Of a stretch of 59,137 nucleotides of DNA, positions 36,217-46,309 are shown in pieces. The stretch spans positions 1 through 59,137 of the forward strand of contig NZ_LZHT01000039.1 of assembly GCF_001667315.1 (NCBI RefSeq), written 5' to 3'. Made by a program: the position numbers and the translations under genes. Within the stretch, counting starts at the first letter, position 1. Each line of letters starts with the position of its first letter. Source of the DNA: Mycobacterium sp. 852002-10029_SCH5224772 (GTDB taxonomy: Bacteria; Actinomycetota; Actinomycetes; Mycobacteriales; Mycobacteriaceae). Under the pieces are notes generated by a model that searched no databases, was not told the DNA's origin, and was given only the letters and a program-made list of their open reading frames with translations.

Positions 36217-39200
36217 ATGAACCAGGTTCTGGTGCCCGCGGCACAACAGCCGCCGATCGTTGTCGAGGCTCCCCCGGACCTGCCGTCAGCGGCAGCGCCG
36301 GGCCTGCTGCCCCGCCTGCTGCCGGTTGCGCTCTCGCTGGTGAGCATGGGCATCATGGCGGCGGCGTTCGCGTCCGGGACCGCCCTGACCCGCCACCCCC
36401 TGTTCCTTGCCTTTCCGCTGATGATGCTGGTGTCGACGGTGGCGGCCGGGCTGACCGGCCGTGCCCGCCGGCGCGGCGAAGGCATCGATGCCGACCGCGG
36501 GCGCTATCTCGGATACCTGGATCAGCTGAGCCGGTCCGTGTCCGAAATCGCTATGACGCAGCGCGCGTCAGGCATTCGGAGCCATCCCGATCCCGACACA
36601 CTGTGGACGTTGATCGGTGGCCCGCGCATGTGGCAGCGCCGCTCGGGCGACGCCGACTTCTGCCGCGTGCGGGTGGGCATCGGAACCCAGCCACTCGCCC
36701 GCGGTCTGGTGGCCCCGGCGCTGCCCGCCGAGGAGCTTCGCGATCCGGTCACCGAGACGGCGTTGCGTCGTTTCCTCCGCGCGCATTCGACGATCGTCGG
36801 CCCGATCACCGTCGACTTACCTGAAGGGTCGCTGGTGACGATCGACGGTGAGCTGAGCGCCGCGCGTGCATTGCTACGCGCGATGATTTGCCAACTCGCG
36901 GCGCTGCACGCGCCCGATCAGGTGCGGATCGTCGCCGCGATCAGCGACACGCATCGCGCCCACTGGGAATGGCTGAAATGGCTGCCGCACAACCAACATC
37001 CCGCAGAATCGGATGCGGCGGGTGCGGTGCGGATGGTCTATGCGACTGCCGCACACATGCGGCGGGCCCTGGCGGGAGTGCCGGCGCCCCGGGTGGTGGT
37101 GGTCGCCGAGCTGACCGAGGGCGCCGCCCCGATCACCGGTGCCACCACGATCGCGGTCGGTGCCGGCCACGGCGCTGCGGCGCTGACGATCCGACAGTCC
37201 ACCCAGACCACAACGGTGTCTTCCCCGGACCGGATGGACGCCCTCGACGCCTTGGTATGTGCCCGCCGGCTCGCCGGGCATCGGCCGCGGGTGACCGGCG
37301 CGGGAGCCGGTGACCCCGGCTGGCCGGGCCTGGCCGGGATCGACGATGTGGAACGTTTCGACCCGGCGACGCTATGGCGCCGCCGGGGGCGTCGCGACCG
37401 GCTCCGCGTCCCCATCGGGACTACCACGCGGGGCACACCGCTCGAGCTGGATATCAAAGAGCCGGCCGAGAACGGGATGGGACCACACGGGCTCTGCATC
37501 GGTGCCACCGGGTCGGGCAAGTCGGAGCTGTTGCGCACCATCGCGCTGGGCATGATGGCCCGCAACTCGCCTGAAGAACTCAACCTGCTGCTCATCGACT
37601 TCAAGGGCGGCGCAACCTTTCTCGACTTTGCACAGGCGCCACACGTGGCCGCGGTGATCACCAACCTCGCCGACGATGCGCCGCTGGTGGCCCGCATGCG
37701 CGACGCGCTGGCCGGTGAGATGAACCGTCGCCAGCAGCTGCTGCGGACGGCGGGCTGCCCCGGCGTCGAGGCCTACGAGCGTGCGCGCCAGCCGGGCGCC
37801 CCGGCCCTGACCCTGCCCGCGTTGCCCACCCTGTTCGTCATCGTCGACGAGTTCTCCGAATTGCTGAGCCAGCATCCCGATTTCGCCGACATGTTCGTGG
37901 CGATCGGCCGACTCGGCCGATCCCTGGGCATGCACCTGCTGTTGGCCAGTCAGCGTCTCGATGAAGGCCGGCTACGCGGCCTCGACGCCCACCTGTCGTA
38001 CCGGCTATGTCTGAAGACCCTGTCCGCCGCCGAATCCCGTACGGTACTAGGCAATCTCGACGCCTACGAACTGCCCACCGCCCCCGGTGCGGGCTTCGTG
38101 CGGGTGAGCGGCGGCGAACCGATTCGCTTCCAGGCCGCCTCGGTGTCGGAACCGCTGCGGTCGGACCCGCCACCTGATGCGACGGCTGCGATGGCGCGCT
38201 CGGTCCAGGCGTTTACCACCGGGGTCACCGGCGCGATTCGCCGCGCCGACGAGGCGAGCGCGGCACCCGCACCGACCATCGCGCGTGCGGTCCTGGATCG
38301 GCTGCGCGGCCAGGGACCACCGGCGCACCGGGTGTGGCTGCCCCCGCTGGGGCCGGCCCCGGAGCTGCACACCCTGGTCGACCGTGCCGCCGGCCTGACC
38401 GTCCCCATCGGCCTTGTCGACCGCCCCTTCGAGCAATGCCGGACAACACTGATGGCCGAGTTGTCTGGGGCCGCAGGTAATGTGGCGGTCGTCGGAGGGC
38501 CGCAATCGGGCAAGTCGACGGCGTTGCGCACACTGATCACCGCGCTGGCGGCGACGCATGACGCGAGGCAGGTGCAGTTCTACTGCCTGGATTTCGGTGG
38601 TGGGACGCTGACGTCGGCGCGGGGGCTGCCGCACGTGGGCGCGGTCGCCGGGCGGGGTGAACCTCGCCTCGTCGGACGGATCGTCGCCGAATGCGAGTCG
38701 ATCGTGCGACGCCGCGAAGTCACCTTCGGTGAGCACGGAATCGCCTCGATGGCCGACTACCGCCGGCGGCGCACCGTGCCGGGCACCGTGAGGGGTGATC
38801 CGTTCGGTGACGTCTTTCTCGTCGTCGACGGCTGGGCAACCGTGCGCCAGGAGTTCGAGGCGCTGGAGGCATCGATCACCGCCCTGGCGGCCCAAGGGCT
38901 TTCATTCGGTGTGCACGCCGTGTTGTCGGCATCGCGCTGGGCCGATATCAGACCGGCGCTGCGGGATCAGCTGGGCACCCGCATCGAGCTGCGGCTGGGC
39001 GATCCCGCCGACTCCGAACTGGACCGCAAGGCCGCTCAACACGTCCCGCGCGACAGTCCGGGCCGTGGTCTGTCTCGTGACGGGCTGCACATGGTGATCG
39101 CCTTGCCCGTGGCCGAGGTGCCCGCCGGTGAGTCGGTTGCGCCGCCGATACCACTACTGCCCATGCACGTCGATCGCGAGACCTTGGTGCGCGAATCGGG

Positions 39201-39891
39201 CGCATCGATGCTCCTCGGTGTGCAAGAGCGCGAACTGCGGCCGGTGGCAATCGATTTCGGTCAACACGCGCATCTCGTGATCGTCGGCGGCAACGGGTGC
39301 GGGAAGACCGCGACGCTGCGAACCGTGTGCCGAGAAATTATTCGTACCAAGACCGCCGCGCAAGCCCAGTTGTGGATCGTCGACTTCCGGCGGGCGCTGC
39401 TCGGAATAGTCGAGTCGGAACATCTTCGCGGGTATGCGATGTCGCCGGCCGCCTTGTCTGTGTCGCTGCCCGAGTTACTCGACCTGCTGCGCGGGCGGAT
39501 GCCATCACCCGACGCGACCCAGGCCGAGTTGCGCGCGGGCTCGTGGTGGTCCGGACCGGACATCTATGTCGTCGTCGACGACTACGACCTGGTTGCGACC
39601 CCGGCGGGCAACGCGCTGACGCCGATCGTCGAATTCCTGCCATACGCCCAAGATCTGGGACTGCATCTCGTTCTCGCCCGGCGCAGCGGCGGGGCCGAGC
39701 GCGCGATGTTCGAGCCGCTGCTGGCGGGTCTGCGTGACCTCGGGTGCACGACCCTGATGATGGGCGCAGTTCACGCCGAGGGGGCGCCGTTCGGCCCCAC
39801 TCGCGCGGTGCAACTGCCGCCGGGGCGTGGCCTTCTGACCATCCGCGCCGGTGACGACGACCTCGTCCAGGTGGCCTGGAGCCCGCCATGA
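36217..39891 (+). CDS. eccC4: ESX-4 secretion ATPase EccC4 (FtsK/SpoIIIE type)
   Basis: The 1224-aa motor protein starts at ATG 36217 after GAAGGGGATGAG. Two membrane helices lie near residues 35-80. Three ATPase domains follow, with Walker A motifs GATGSGKSE (~429-437), GGPQSGKST (~760-768) and GGNGCGKTA (~1024-1032). The first domain has [12 protein letters not shown] and a Walker [13 protein letters not shown]; the later ones have [11 protein letters not shown] and [11 protein letters not shown]. EccC recognises EsxB-like C-terminal signals and drives secretion. A 127-bp divergent region separates it from eccD4. It overlaps the next gene by 4 bp. Equivalent to Rv3447c. Confidence 0.96.
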   Translation: MNQVLVPAAQQPPIVVEAPPDLPSAAAPGLLPRLLPVALSLVSMGIMAAAFASGTALTRHPLFLAFPLMMLVSTVAAGLTGRARRRGEGIDADRGRYLGYLDQLSRSVSEIAMTQRASGIRSHPDPDTLWTLIGGPRMWQRRSGDADFCRVRVGIGTQPLARGLVAPALPAEELRDPVTETALRRFLRAHSTIVGPITVDLPEGSLVTIDGELSAARALLRAMICQLAALHAPDQVRIVAAISDTHRAHWEWLKWLPHNQHPAESDAAGAVRMVYATAAHMRRALAGVPAPRVVVVAELTEGAAPITGATTIAVGAGHGAAALTIRQSTQTTTVSSPDRMDALDALVCARRLAGHRPRVTGAGAGDPGWPGLAGIDDVERFDPATLWRRRGRRDRLRVPIGTTTRGTPLELDIKEPAENGMGPHGLCIGATGSGKSELLRTIALGMMARNSPEELNLLLIDFKGGATFLDFAQAPHVAAVITNLADDAPLVARMRDALAGEMNRRQQLLRTAGCPGVEAYERARQPGAPALTLPALPTLFVIVDEFSELLSQHPDFADMFVAIGRLGRSLGMHLLLASQRLDEGRLRGLDAHLSYRLCLKTLSAAESRTVLGNLDAYELPTAPGAGFVRVSGGEPIRFQAASVSEPLRSDPPPDATAAMARSVQAFTTGVTGAIRRADEASAAPAPTIARAVLDRLRGQGPPAHRVWLPPLGPAPELHTLVDRAAGLTVPIGLVDRPFEQCRTTLMAELSGAAGNVAVVGGPQSGKSTALRTLITALAATHDARQVQFYCLDFGGGTLTSARGLPHVGAVAGRGEPRLVGRIVAECESIVRRREVTFGEHGIASMADYRRRRTVPGTVRGDPFGDVFLVVDGWATVRQEFEALEASITALAAQGLSFGVHAVLSASRWADIRPALRDQLGTRIELRLGDPADSELDRKAAQHVPRDSPGRGLSRDGLHMVIALPVAEVPAGESVAPPIPLLPMHVDRETLVRESGASMLLGVQERELRPVAIDFGQHAHLVIVGGNGCGKTATLRTVCREIIRTKTAAQAQLWIVDFRRALLGIVESEHLRGYAMSPAALSVSLPELLDLLRGRMPSPDATQAELRAGSWWSGPDIYVVVDDYDLVATPAGNALTPIVEFLPYAQDLGLHLVLARRSGGAERAMFEPLLAGLRDLGCTTLMMGAVHAEGAPFGPTRAVQLPPGRGLLTIRAGDDDLVQVAWSPP

Positions 39892-41153
39892 ACGAGCACC
39901 CCGCGATCATCGCCGCCGGGCCCGCAACGATCCGTCGGTTATGTTGCGGCACAAGCACAAACACTCACGAAACATCCGCCGTCGTCCGGGCCGCCCTGGA
40001 CGCGATCGACGATCGCGTGGCGCTGGTGGGGGAGCGGCCGGTAGCCGTCGATGCCGTATGGGACGCCGCGCTGCGGTCGGCAACCTGTGCGTCCGCCGAC
40101 GGCATGGTCGTCGTGCACCCGTCCTGGTGGTCGTCGTCGCGCGTGGGTGTGGTGACCGCGGCGGCGACGAGGGTGGCCGGTGCGGCGCGGACGCGCCCGC
40201 GATCGTGGCTGCTGGCGCGGGCGTCTCGCGCGGAACCGGCTGTGGTGGTCGAAATCGCCGAGCGGCTGGTGGCGATCACGGCGGGCGAGGTCACCGCCGT
40301 GGCGCGCAATGCCGAGCCGCAATCCGTCGCCGAAGCCGTCGCGGGCGTTATCGCCCGTGCGGGCCCCGAGGCCGTGTTGATCGACGCGCCGAGCACGGTC
40401 GCCGGGGCCTCGGCGCTGGCCGCGTTGATTGCCGACGCGGTACGCGGGAGCTGTCAGAGGGTTCGGGGCCGCGCACCAAATACCCTGGAAATCAACGATC
40501 TTCGGCTCATCAGGCTGGCGCGGTCGGCCATCGCGGCACGCCCCGCGCCCTCGGGGCCTGCCGCCGCCGCACCTGTCACCACCCGTCCGTCGCGCGCCCG
40601 GACGCTGGGCGGACTCGGGGCCGCCGCCATCGTCGTCGCCGCGGCGGCTCCCGCTGCGATGGCTCCGACGGTAATGACGCCGAGCCGGCCCGGCGCGGTG
40701 GCCCCGAAGCGTGTGGACGCCGCGCCCACAACGGTTTTGGTGGAGGGGCGCGTGGCGCTGTCGGTGCCGGCGACGTGGCCGACGCAACGGGTGGTCACCG
40801 GGCCGGGATCGGCGCGGGTGCAGGTCACGTCGCCGGCGGATCCCGAGGTCGCCCTGCACATCACCCAGTCGCCGGTGGCCGGGGAGACGCTGAGCGGCAC
40901 CGCGGAGCGGTTGAAACGCGCGATCGACGGCGAACCCGCCGGGCTGTTTGTCGATTTCAACCCGTCCGGCACCAGCGCCGGCCGGCCGGCGGTGACCTAC
41001 CGCGAGGTGCGCCCGGGTCATGACGTGCGTTGGGCGGTGCTGCTGGACGGCCCCGTACGAATCAGCGTCGGATGTCAGAGCCGGCCGGGCGACGAAGGCG
41101 CCGTCCGCGACGCCTGCGAGCAGGCGGTCAGATCCGCCCACGCGATCGGATGA
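39888..41153 (+). CDS. Type VII secretion-associated protein, Rv3446c family
   Basis: The 421-aa protein has an N-terminal, Ala-rich half with an actin/Hsp70-like feel ([21 protein letters not shown]). A membrane helix at about 243-264 ([21 protein letters not shown]) is followed by a C-terminal domain ([50 protein letters not shown]). This matches the 'type VII secretion-associated' family encoded between eccC4 and esxU. A role in regulating or assembling ESX-4 is assumed from position only. Confidence 0.88.
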   Translation: MNEHPAIIAAGPATIRRLCCGTSTNTHETSAVVRAALDAIDDRVALVGERPVAVDAVWDAALRSATCASADGMVVVHPSWWSSSRVGVVTAAATRVAGAARTRPRSWLLARASRAEPAVVVEIAERLVAITAGEVTAVARNAEPQSVAEAVAGVIARAGPEAVLIDAPSTVAGASALAALIADAVRGSCQRVRGRAPNTLEINDLRLIRLARSAIAARPAPSGPAAAAPVTTRPSRARTLGGLGAAAIVVAAAAPAAMAPTVMTPSRPGAVAPKRVDAAPTTVLVEGRVALSVPATWPTQRVVTGPGSARVQVTSPADPEVALHITQSPVAGETLSGTAERLKRAIDGEPAGLFVDFNPSGTSAGRPAVTYREVRPGHDVRWAVLLDGPVRISVGCQSRPGDEGAVRDACEQAVRSAHAIG

Positions 41154-41197
41154 CAAATTCGTGGAACCGAACCAGCGCCGTCGCGGTCGTAGTTGGT

Positions 41198-41515
41198 ATG
41201 GCCGCACCGAACACACTTAGTACCGACTTCGACCTGATGCGGTCGGTGGCCGGCACCACCGACGCCCGCAACGAGGAAATCAGGGCGATGCTGCAAGCGT
41301 TCATCGGCCGCATGAGTGGCGTGCCGGCCTCGGCGTGGGGTGGGCTCGCGGCCACCCGCTTCAAAGACGTGATGGATCGCTGGAACGCGCAGTCGGTGCA
41401 GCTCTACCACGCCCTGCACGCGATCGCCGACACCATTCGGCGCAACGCGGCCACCCTGCAGGAGGCCGGCCAAAGCCACGCCGACCACATCGCCGCCGTC
41501 GGCGGAAACCTGTGA
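41198..41515 (+). CDS. esxU: ESAT-6-like protein EsxU
   Basis: From ATG 41198 it encodes 105 aa, the length recalled for Rv3445c. It forms a helical hairpin around [20 protein letters not shown], where W-G-G is the WxG turn, followed by [22 protein letters not shown]. EsxU pairs with EsxT as the ESX-4 substrate heterodimer. It starts 44 bp after the upstream gene and is 15 bp from esxT. Confidence 0.93.
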   Translation: MAAPNTLSTDFDLMRSVAGTTDARNEEIRAMLQAFIGRMSGVPASAWGGLAATRFKDVMDRWNAQSVQLYHALHAIADTIRRNAATLQEAGQSHADHIAAVGGNL

Positions 41516-41530
41516 CGAGAAAGGATCCCC

Positions 41531-41827
41531 GTGGACTCGGTGCTGTCCTACAACTTCGGTGAAATCGAATACTCGGTGCGCCAGGAAATTCACACGACAT
41601 CGGCACGCTTCAATGCCGCCCTGGACGAGCTGAGAGCACACATCGCGCCCTTGCAGCAGTTCTGGACCAGTGAAGCGGCCGCCGCCTACCAGGCTGAACA
41701 GCTGAAATGGCACCAGTCGGCGACCGCGCTCAACGAGATGCTGGCCGAACTCGGAAACGCTGTCCGCGACGGTGCCGACGAGGTGGCCAACGCCGACCGC
41801 CGGGCGGCCGGCGTGTGGGCGCGGTAG
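41531..41827 (+). CDS. esxT: ESAT-6-like protein EsxT
   Basis: The 98-aa WxG100 protein starts at GTG 41531 after GAGAAAGGA. The hairpin turn reads FWTSEAAAAYQAEQLKW, so the WxG glycine is replaced by Ser, which seems common in EsxT. It is highly charged and helical throughout. It is the partner of EsxU. A strong terminator follows 40 bp downstream, closing the ESX-4 operon. Confidence 0.93.
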   Translation: MDSVLSYNFGEIEYSVRQEIHTTSARFNAALDELRAHIAPLQQFWTSEAAAAYQAEQLKWHQSATALNEMLAELGNAVRDGADEVANADRRAAGVWAR

Positions 41828-41866
41828 CGGCCGACGAGACACCGCGCGGTCCTCGCCGCGCCGTGA

Positions 41867-41911
41867 GACTGTGTGGTCCTGACGGGGGAGAGCCGTCGGG
41901 ACCACACAGTC
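41867..41911 (+). terminator. Intrinsic terminator after esxT
   Basis: GACTGTGTGGTCC pairs perfectly with GGACCACACAGTC. The inner GACGG/CCGTC extend the stem to about 18 bp, with one mismatch and a short G/A loop, and ATTTTG follows. This is the best intrinsic terminator in the window and separates ESX-4 from rplM-rpsI. Confidence 0.85.
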
Positions 41912-41914
41912 ATT

Positions 41915-41944
41915 TTGACCTGCGGGGATGGCGGTCGGTAAGCT
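41915..41944 (+). promoter_or_regulatory. Predicted sigma-A promoter of rplM-rpsI
   Basis: TTGACC (41915-41920; 5 of 6 to TTGACA), an 18-bp spacer and TAAGCT (41939-41944, TANNNT). Its -35 box lies in the T-rich tail of the esxT terminator. Initiation near 41951 would leave a leader of about 140 nt before rplM, long enough for ribosomal-protein autoregulation, though I see no defined structure there. Confidence 0.6.
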
Positions 41945-42091
41945 GCTCCGTTGGCGTGCGGTACGCCAGGGCCTCGGGTCAACGTCGGTCGCCGAGACCA
42001 GCCCCCGCCGCGGACGCCTGACCGGCACCCGGTCACACCGGGATCCACAGCCTCGGGAACAGAGGCTCGCAGAGAAAGAGTGGTAAGCGCT

Positions 42092-42535
42092 GTGCCTACG
42101 TACACGCCAAAGGCGGGTGACACCACGAGGTCGTGGCACGTCATCGACGCCACGGACGTGGTGCTTGGCCGCCTTGCCGTCGCGGCAGCCAACCTGCTGC
42201 GCGGCAAGCACAAGCCGACGTTCGCCCCCAATGTCGACGGCGGTGACTTCGTCATCGTCATCAACGCCGACAAGATCGCCTTCAGCGGCCAGAAGCTGGA
42301 CAAGAAGCTGGCGTACCGCCACTCGGGGTTTCCCGGCGGTCTGAGCAGCCGCACCATGCGCGAGCTGATGGAAAAGCACCCCGACCGTGTCGTGGAGGAC
42401 GCGATCGTCGGCATGCTGCCCAAGAACAAGCTCGCCCGGCAGATCGCGCGCAAGCTGCACGTCTACGCCGGCCCGACGCATCCCCACGCCGCGCAACAGC
42501 CCGTTCCGTACGAGATCAAGCAGGTGGCCCAGTGA
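42092..42535 (+). CDS. rplM: 50S ribosomal protein L13 (uL13)
   Basis: The 147-aa protein has [55 protein letters not shown] and the end [13 protein letters not shown] 42092 gives the family-standard start PTYTPKAGD; an in-frame GTG at 42080 would add four residues. It is translationally coupled to rpsI by a 4-bp overlap. Equivalent to Rv3443c. Confidence 0.97.
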   Translation: MPTYTPKAGDTTRSWHVIDATDVVLGRLAVAAANLLRGKHKPTFAPNVDGGDFVIVINADKIAFSGQKLDKKLAYRHSGFPGGLSSRTMRELMEKHPDRVVEDAIVGMLPKNKLARQIARKLHVYAGPTHPHAAQQPVPYEIKQVAQ

Positions 42536-43089
42536 CCGAAACGACCGAGTCCGTGGAAAACCCAGAGAACGCAGAAAACCCAGAAACCACCGAGAACCCG
42601 GAAGCCCAGGAGACCGTCGAGGTCGTCGCCGAGGTGACCGAAGCCCCGGTTGAGGCCTCCGAGGCCGCCGAAGTCGCCGCCCCCGCCGAGTCCTACGTGT
42701 TCGAGCGGCCCATCCAGACCGTCGGCCGCCGCAAGGAGGCCGTGGTGCGGGTGCGTCTGGTGCCCGGCACCGGCAAGTTCACCCTGAACGGCCGCAGCCT
42801 GGAGGGCTACTTCCCCAACAAGGTGCACCAGCAGCTCATCAAGGCCCCGCTGGTCACCGTCGACCGGGTGGAAAGCTTCGACATCTACGCCCACCTGCAC
42901 GGCGGCGGCCCCTCGGGGCAGGCCGGCGCGCTGCGTCTGGGCATCGCGCGGGCGCTGATCGTGGCCTCGCCCGACGACCGGCCCGCCCTGAAGAAGGCCG
43001 GCTTCCTCACCCGTGACCCGCGCGCCACCGAGCGCAAGAAGTACGGCCTGAAGAAGGCCCGCAAGGCGCCTCAGTACAGCAAGCGCTGA
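42532..43089 (+). CDS. rpsI: 30S ribosomal protein S9 (uS9) with long acidic N-terminal extension
   Basis: Residues ~60-185 are canonical S9 ([39 protein letters not shown], and the terminal QYSKR that contacts P-site tRNA). Residues 1-~58 are an acidic low-complexity extension with ENPE-like repeats ([19 protein letters not shown]). M. tuberculosis S9 is about 151 aa as I recall, so this one is some 34 residues longer. The GTG start overlaps the rplM stop, which makes the extension genuine. Confidence 0.96.
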   Translation: MTETTESVENPENAENPETTENPEAQETVEVVAEVTEAPVEASEAAEVAAPAESYVFERPIQTVGRRKEAVVRVRLVPGTGKFTLNGRSLEGYFPNKVHQQLIKAPLVTVDRVESFDIYAHLHGGGPSGQAGALRLGIARALIVASPDDRPALKKAGFLTRDPRATERKKYGLKKARKAPQYSKR

Positions 43090-43103
43090 TCAGCGGTCGC
43101 TTT

Positions 43104-43145
43104 CCGGCCACAACTTCGCATCGTGCTTGGAGAAGTTGTGGCCGG
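43104..43145 (+). terminator. Hairpin after rpsI
   Basis: CCGGCCACAACTTC (43104-43117) and GAAGTTGTGGCCGG (43132-43145) form a perfect 14-bp stem with a 14-nt loop, 14 bp after the rpsI stop. No U-tract follows, as is common for mycobacterial terminators. A second smaller inverted repeat (GCCCGTT/AACGGGC, 43172-43198) lies in the glmM leader. Confidence 0.65.
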
Positions 43146-43239
43146 TCGCGGCGTGTCTGCGCCCATACGCGGCCCGTTTCGTTCACAAAGGAACGGGCAC
43201 GTTAGGTGCTAGCCCGACAACTGTGAGAGGTTTGTTCGC

Positions 43240-44574
43240 ATGGGTCGACTATTCGGCACCGACGGTGTCCGTGGGGTCGCCAATAGCGAGTTGACCGCCG
43301 AGCTGGCGGTGGCGCTGGGTGCCGCGGCGGCGCGGCACCTGGCGAGCGCGCCGGCACCGGGCCGGCGGATCGCGGTGATCGGCCGCGACCCGCGGGCCAG
43401 CGGCGAAATGCTCGAGGCCGCGGTGATCGCCGGGCTGACCAGCCAAGGGGTCGACGCGCTGCGGGTGGGGGTGCTGCCCACCCCCGCGGTCGCGTACCTG
43501 ACGGGCGCCTACGACGCCGACTTCGGGGTGATGATCTCCGCCTCGCACAACCCGATGCCCGACAACGGCATCAAGATCTTCGGCCCCGGAGGCCGCAAGC
43601 TCGACGACGGCACCGAGGACCAGATCGAAGCCTTGGTCGGGGACGCCGGCCAGCGCCCGCTCGGCGCCGGGATCGGTCGGGTCGTCGACGCCGAGGACGC
43701 GGCCGACCGCTACCTGCGCCACCTGAGCAAGGCCAGCACGCTGCGGCTCGACGGATTGACCGTGGTGGTGGACTGCGCCCACGGCGCGGCCTCGACGGTG
43801 GCCCCGCGCGCCTACCGCGCGGCCGGCGCGCGGGTGATCGCGATCAACGCCGACCCCAACGGGCTCAACATCAACGAGAACTGCGGCTCCACGCATTTGG
43901 ACTCGCTGCGTTCGGCGGTCGTCGCGCACCGCGCGGATCTGGGCCTGGCGCACGACGGGGACGCCGACCGGTGCCTGGCCATCGACGCCAACGGCAACCT
44001 CGTCGACGGCGACCACATCATGGTGGTGCTCGCGCTGGCGATGCACGAGGCCGACGAACTGGCCTCCCGGACGCTGGTGACCACCGTGATGAGCAACCTG
44101 GGGCTGCATCTGGCTATGCGCTCGGCCGGAATCACGGTGCGCACCACCGGCGTTGGCGATCGCTACGTCGTGGAGGAACTGCGGGCCGGCGAGTACAGCT
44201 TGGGCGGCGAGCAATCCGGACACATCGTGATGCCCGCGCTGGGCTCGACCGGAGACGGCATCGTCACCGGGCTGCGACTGATGACCCGGATGGTGCAGAC
44301 CGGCTCGTCGCTGGCCGATCTGGCCTCGGCGATGCGGACGCTGCCGCAGGTGCTGATCAACGTCACGGTCGCCGACAAGGCCACCGCCGCCACCGCACCG
44401 TCGGTGCGGGCCGCCGTCGGGCAGGCCGAGGCCGAACTGGGCGATACCGGTCGAATCCTGTTGCGCCCGTCGGGAACTGAGCCGATGATCCGCGTGATGG
44501 TGGAGGCCCCCGACGAGGACATCGCTGCGCGGGTCGCCACCCGGGTCGCCGAAGCGGTCAGCGCCGCGCACTGA
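43240..44574 (+). CDS. glmM: Phosphoglucosamine mutase GlmM
   Basis: The 444-aa enzyme converts glucosamine-6-phosphate to glucosamine-1-phosphate for UDP-GlcNAc and peptidoglycan synthesis. It has the phosphoserine loop [13 protein letters not shown] with Ser102, the metal-binding loop [14 protein letters not shown], the sugar-binding [10 protein letters not shown], and the phosphate-binding [15 protein letters not shown]. Equivalent to Rv3441c. glmS lies 4.4 kb downstream on the same strand. Confidence 0.97.
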   Translation: MGRLFGTDGVRGVANSELTAELAVALGAAAARHLASAPAPGRRIAVIGRDPRASGEMLEAAVIAGLTSQGVDALRVGVLPTPAVAYLTGAYDADFGVMISASHNPMPDNGIKIFGPGGRKLDDGTEDQIEALVGDAGQRPLGAGIGRVVDAEDAADRYLRHLSKASTLRLDGLTVVVDCAHGAASTVAPRAYRAAGARVIAINADPNGLNINENCGSTHLDSLRSAVVAHRADLGLAHDGDADRCLAIDANGNLVDGDHIMVVLALAMHEADELASRTLVTTVMSNLGLHLAMRSAGITVRTTGVGDRYVVEELRAGEYSLGGEQSGHIVMPALGSTGDGIVTGLRLMTRMVQTGSSLADLASAMRTLPQVLINVTVADKATAATAPSVRAAVGQAEAELGDTGRILLRPSGTEPMIRVMVEAPDEDIAARVATRVAEAVSAAH

Positions 44575-44622
44575 TCCTTCCGCGGTCGGAACCCCGATGC
44601 ACCCGCGGGCGTCGGATTAGGC

Positions 44623-44952
44623 ATGAATTTCGTTGGGGGAACACGGCCTGTCGCCGCCGCCCGCACACAGATCGACGGGCCGGCCACGCACCGGGTCGCT
44701 AACCAATTCGCCATGGCGGCCGAATTCCTCGACCGCGCGGTCAGCGACCACCTCGCCAGGCTGGCTTTCAGCGGGGCCGTCGCGGGGCGGGCGCACACCG
44801 CGCGCGGCGATGCCCTGCGCGCCGAGGTGGAACGGTTGACGGCGCAGGTGTCGCAGTGGTCGCGCGCGTCCACCGAGATCGCCGCCGCCCTGCGGTCGGG
44901 CGCCGAGCGCTACGCCGACGCCGAACTGTACGCCGCCGCGCGGATCGCGTAG
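44623..44952 (+). CDS. Small ESX-like helical protein, Rv3440c counterpart
   Basis: The 109-aa, Ala-rich, helical protein (IDGPATHRVANQFAMAAEFLD, DALRAEVERLTAQVSQWSRAS) has no signal peptide. Size, position after glmM and pairing with the next gene match Rv3440c. It has the look of EspC/DUF2580-type type VII secretion partners (a long helix pair ending …YADAELYAAARIA), but I see no clear WxG motif. It lies 3 bp before the larger partner, so the pair is probably made together. Function unknown. Confidence 0.7.
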   Translation: MNFVGGTRPVAAARTQIDGPATHRVANQFAMAAEFLDRAVSDHLARLAFSGAVAGRAHTARGDALRAEVERLTAQVSQWSRASTEIAAALRSGAERYADAELYAAARIA

Positions 44953-44955
44953 CTC

Positions 44956-46305
44956 ATGGCCGACCGGTTGGATGTGGACGGGCGCCTCGCCGAGGGCCGG
45001 GGGGCCGTCGAGCACACCCAGACCTACGTGCAGGCCGGCCACGCGCTCGGCTACCAATATCCCGACCTGACAGCGCATCCCGCGCAGATCCGCGAATGGT
45101 ATGCGAGCGAGGACGGTCTCGACCTGCGCGCGCTCGACCGCGACTGTGCGGAGCTGCGGGCGGCCGGCGTGGTGGCGGCCGAAGCGTTGCGCATGCAGCG
45201 CGCGCAGGCGGCCGAGCTGGCCGCGGCGTGGACGGGCCCGGGCGGGGACGCCGCGGTGCAGCTGTTGCAGCGGCATTGCGACAGCGCCGACGCGGTCGCC
45301 GCCGAACTGCGCGCGGCGGCCCAGCGATGCGAGTCGCTGCGCGACAACCTGTGGCAACTGGTCGATTCGAAAGTGGCGACCGCCATCGCCGTCGACGACC
45401 GCACCCAGGCGCAGCGGCCGGCCTGGCTGGCCGCCGCCGCCGCGGTCACGGCGGGGGACCTGCACAGTGCCGAGGGTGTGGTGCGTCAGCAGGTAATTCC
45501 CTACGTGGACAACGATATTCGTCACGACTGGCTGAACGCGATGCGCTCCACCTGCGACGGGATCGAGACCGCTTACGCCATGGTGATCGACCGGGCGGCC
45601 GCCGCCCCTGCGGCGCGGTTCGAATTCCCCGGCGATCTCGGGACGACGGTCGTCCCGATGCAGCTTGCGCCGGTCGCCGCCGCCGCGGTGCCGGTGGACC
45701 CGGCGCCGACGTTGACGGCCGCGGCACCTCCTCCGGTCGCCCCCACGCCGGCTCCGCCTGCGCCGCCGCCCGCCGCGGACTGGGGAACCGGGCTCGGCGA
45801 TGCGTCGGGGATGCCCGCCGGGGGGTTGGGCGATTTTGGTGGCGGCGGACTCGGCGGTGGTGGGCTCGGCGGGGGCGGCGGTCTCCTCGGGCTGGCCAGC
45901 AGGATCGTCGATGCGATGGGCGGCCTGCTCGGGTCGGCGGGCGACGGGCCGGGCGGTGCGGCCCCGTTCGACGATCCGCTGGACGCAAACCCCTTCGACG
46001 AGAACCCTTTTCACGCCGAGGATCCCGTGGATGGCGAGGCCGCCGAGGACACCGGCGACGTCACTGAGGACGACGACACCGCCGCGCCCGCCGAACCCGA
46101 GGAGACCGACCCGGCCCAGCCGGTCGACGCCGGGCCGCCCGAGCCCAATGTGCCCGATCCGCCGGCCCAACCGGCCCAGACCCCGCCGCCGGCCGACCCG
46201 ACATCGGCTGAGCCGCCGGCGCCCGCCGCCGAACCGGCGCCCGCTGACGAGGCATCGACACCGTGTGAGGTTGCCGCAGACCAGCTTCCGCAGGCGGGGC
46301 AGTGA
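44956..46305 (+). CDS. Ala/Pro-rich ESX-like protein, Rv3439c counterpart
   Basis: The 449-aa protein has an N-terminal ~220-residue helical domain with a WxG-type turn (AAAWTGPGGDAAVQLLQRHC). A Pro/Ala linker, a Gly-rich stretch around 295-320, a short hydrophobic helix (LLGLASRIVDAMGGLLG) and an acidic Pro-rich tail (ENPFHAEDPVDGEAAEDTGD…) follow. The layout, a helical PE/PPE-like head plus a disordered tail, recalls secreted ESX effectors such as EspB, but this is analogy. With the 109-aa gene it forms a pair near ESX-4, suggesting a possible ESX-4 substrate. Confidence 0.7.
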   Translation: MADRLDVDGRLAEGRGAVEHTQTYVQAGHALGYQYPDLTAHPAQIREWYASEDGLDLRALDRDCAELRAAGVVAAEALRMQRAQAAELAAAWTGPGGDAAVQLLQRHCDSADAVAAELRAAAQRCESLRDNLWQLVDSKVATAIAVDDRTQAQRPAWLAAAAAVTAGDLHSAEGVVRQQVIPYVDNDIRHDWLNAMRSTCDGIETAYAMVIDRAAAAPAARFEFPGDLGTTVVPMQLAPVAAAAVPVDPAPTLTAAAPPPVAPTPAPPAPPPAADWGTGLGDASGMPAGGLGDFGGGGLGGGGLGGGGGLLGLASRIVDAMGGLLGSAGDGPGGAAPFDDPLDANPFDENPFHAEDPVDGEAAEDTGDVTEDDDTAAPAEPEETDPAQPVDAGPPEPNVPDPPAQPAQTPPPADPTSAEPPAPAAEPAPADEASTPCEVAADQLPQAGQ

Positions 46306-46309
46306 CCGC

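Noticed and set aside
36090..36485. N-terminal extension of eccD4 to 36485
   Set aside because: The stretch is Arg/Ser-rich, runs through the divergent region into eccC4, and the TTG at 36089 gives the family length and N-terminus with a good ribosome-binding site.
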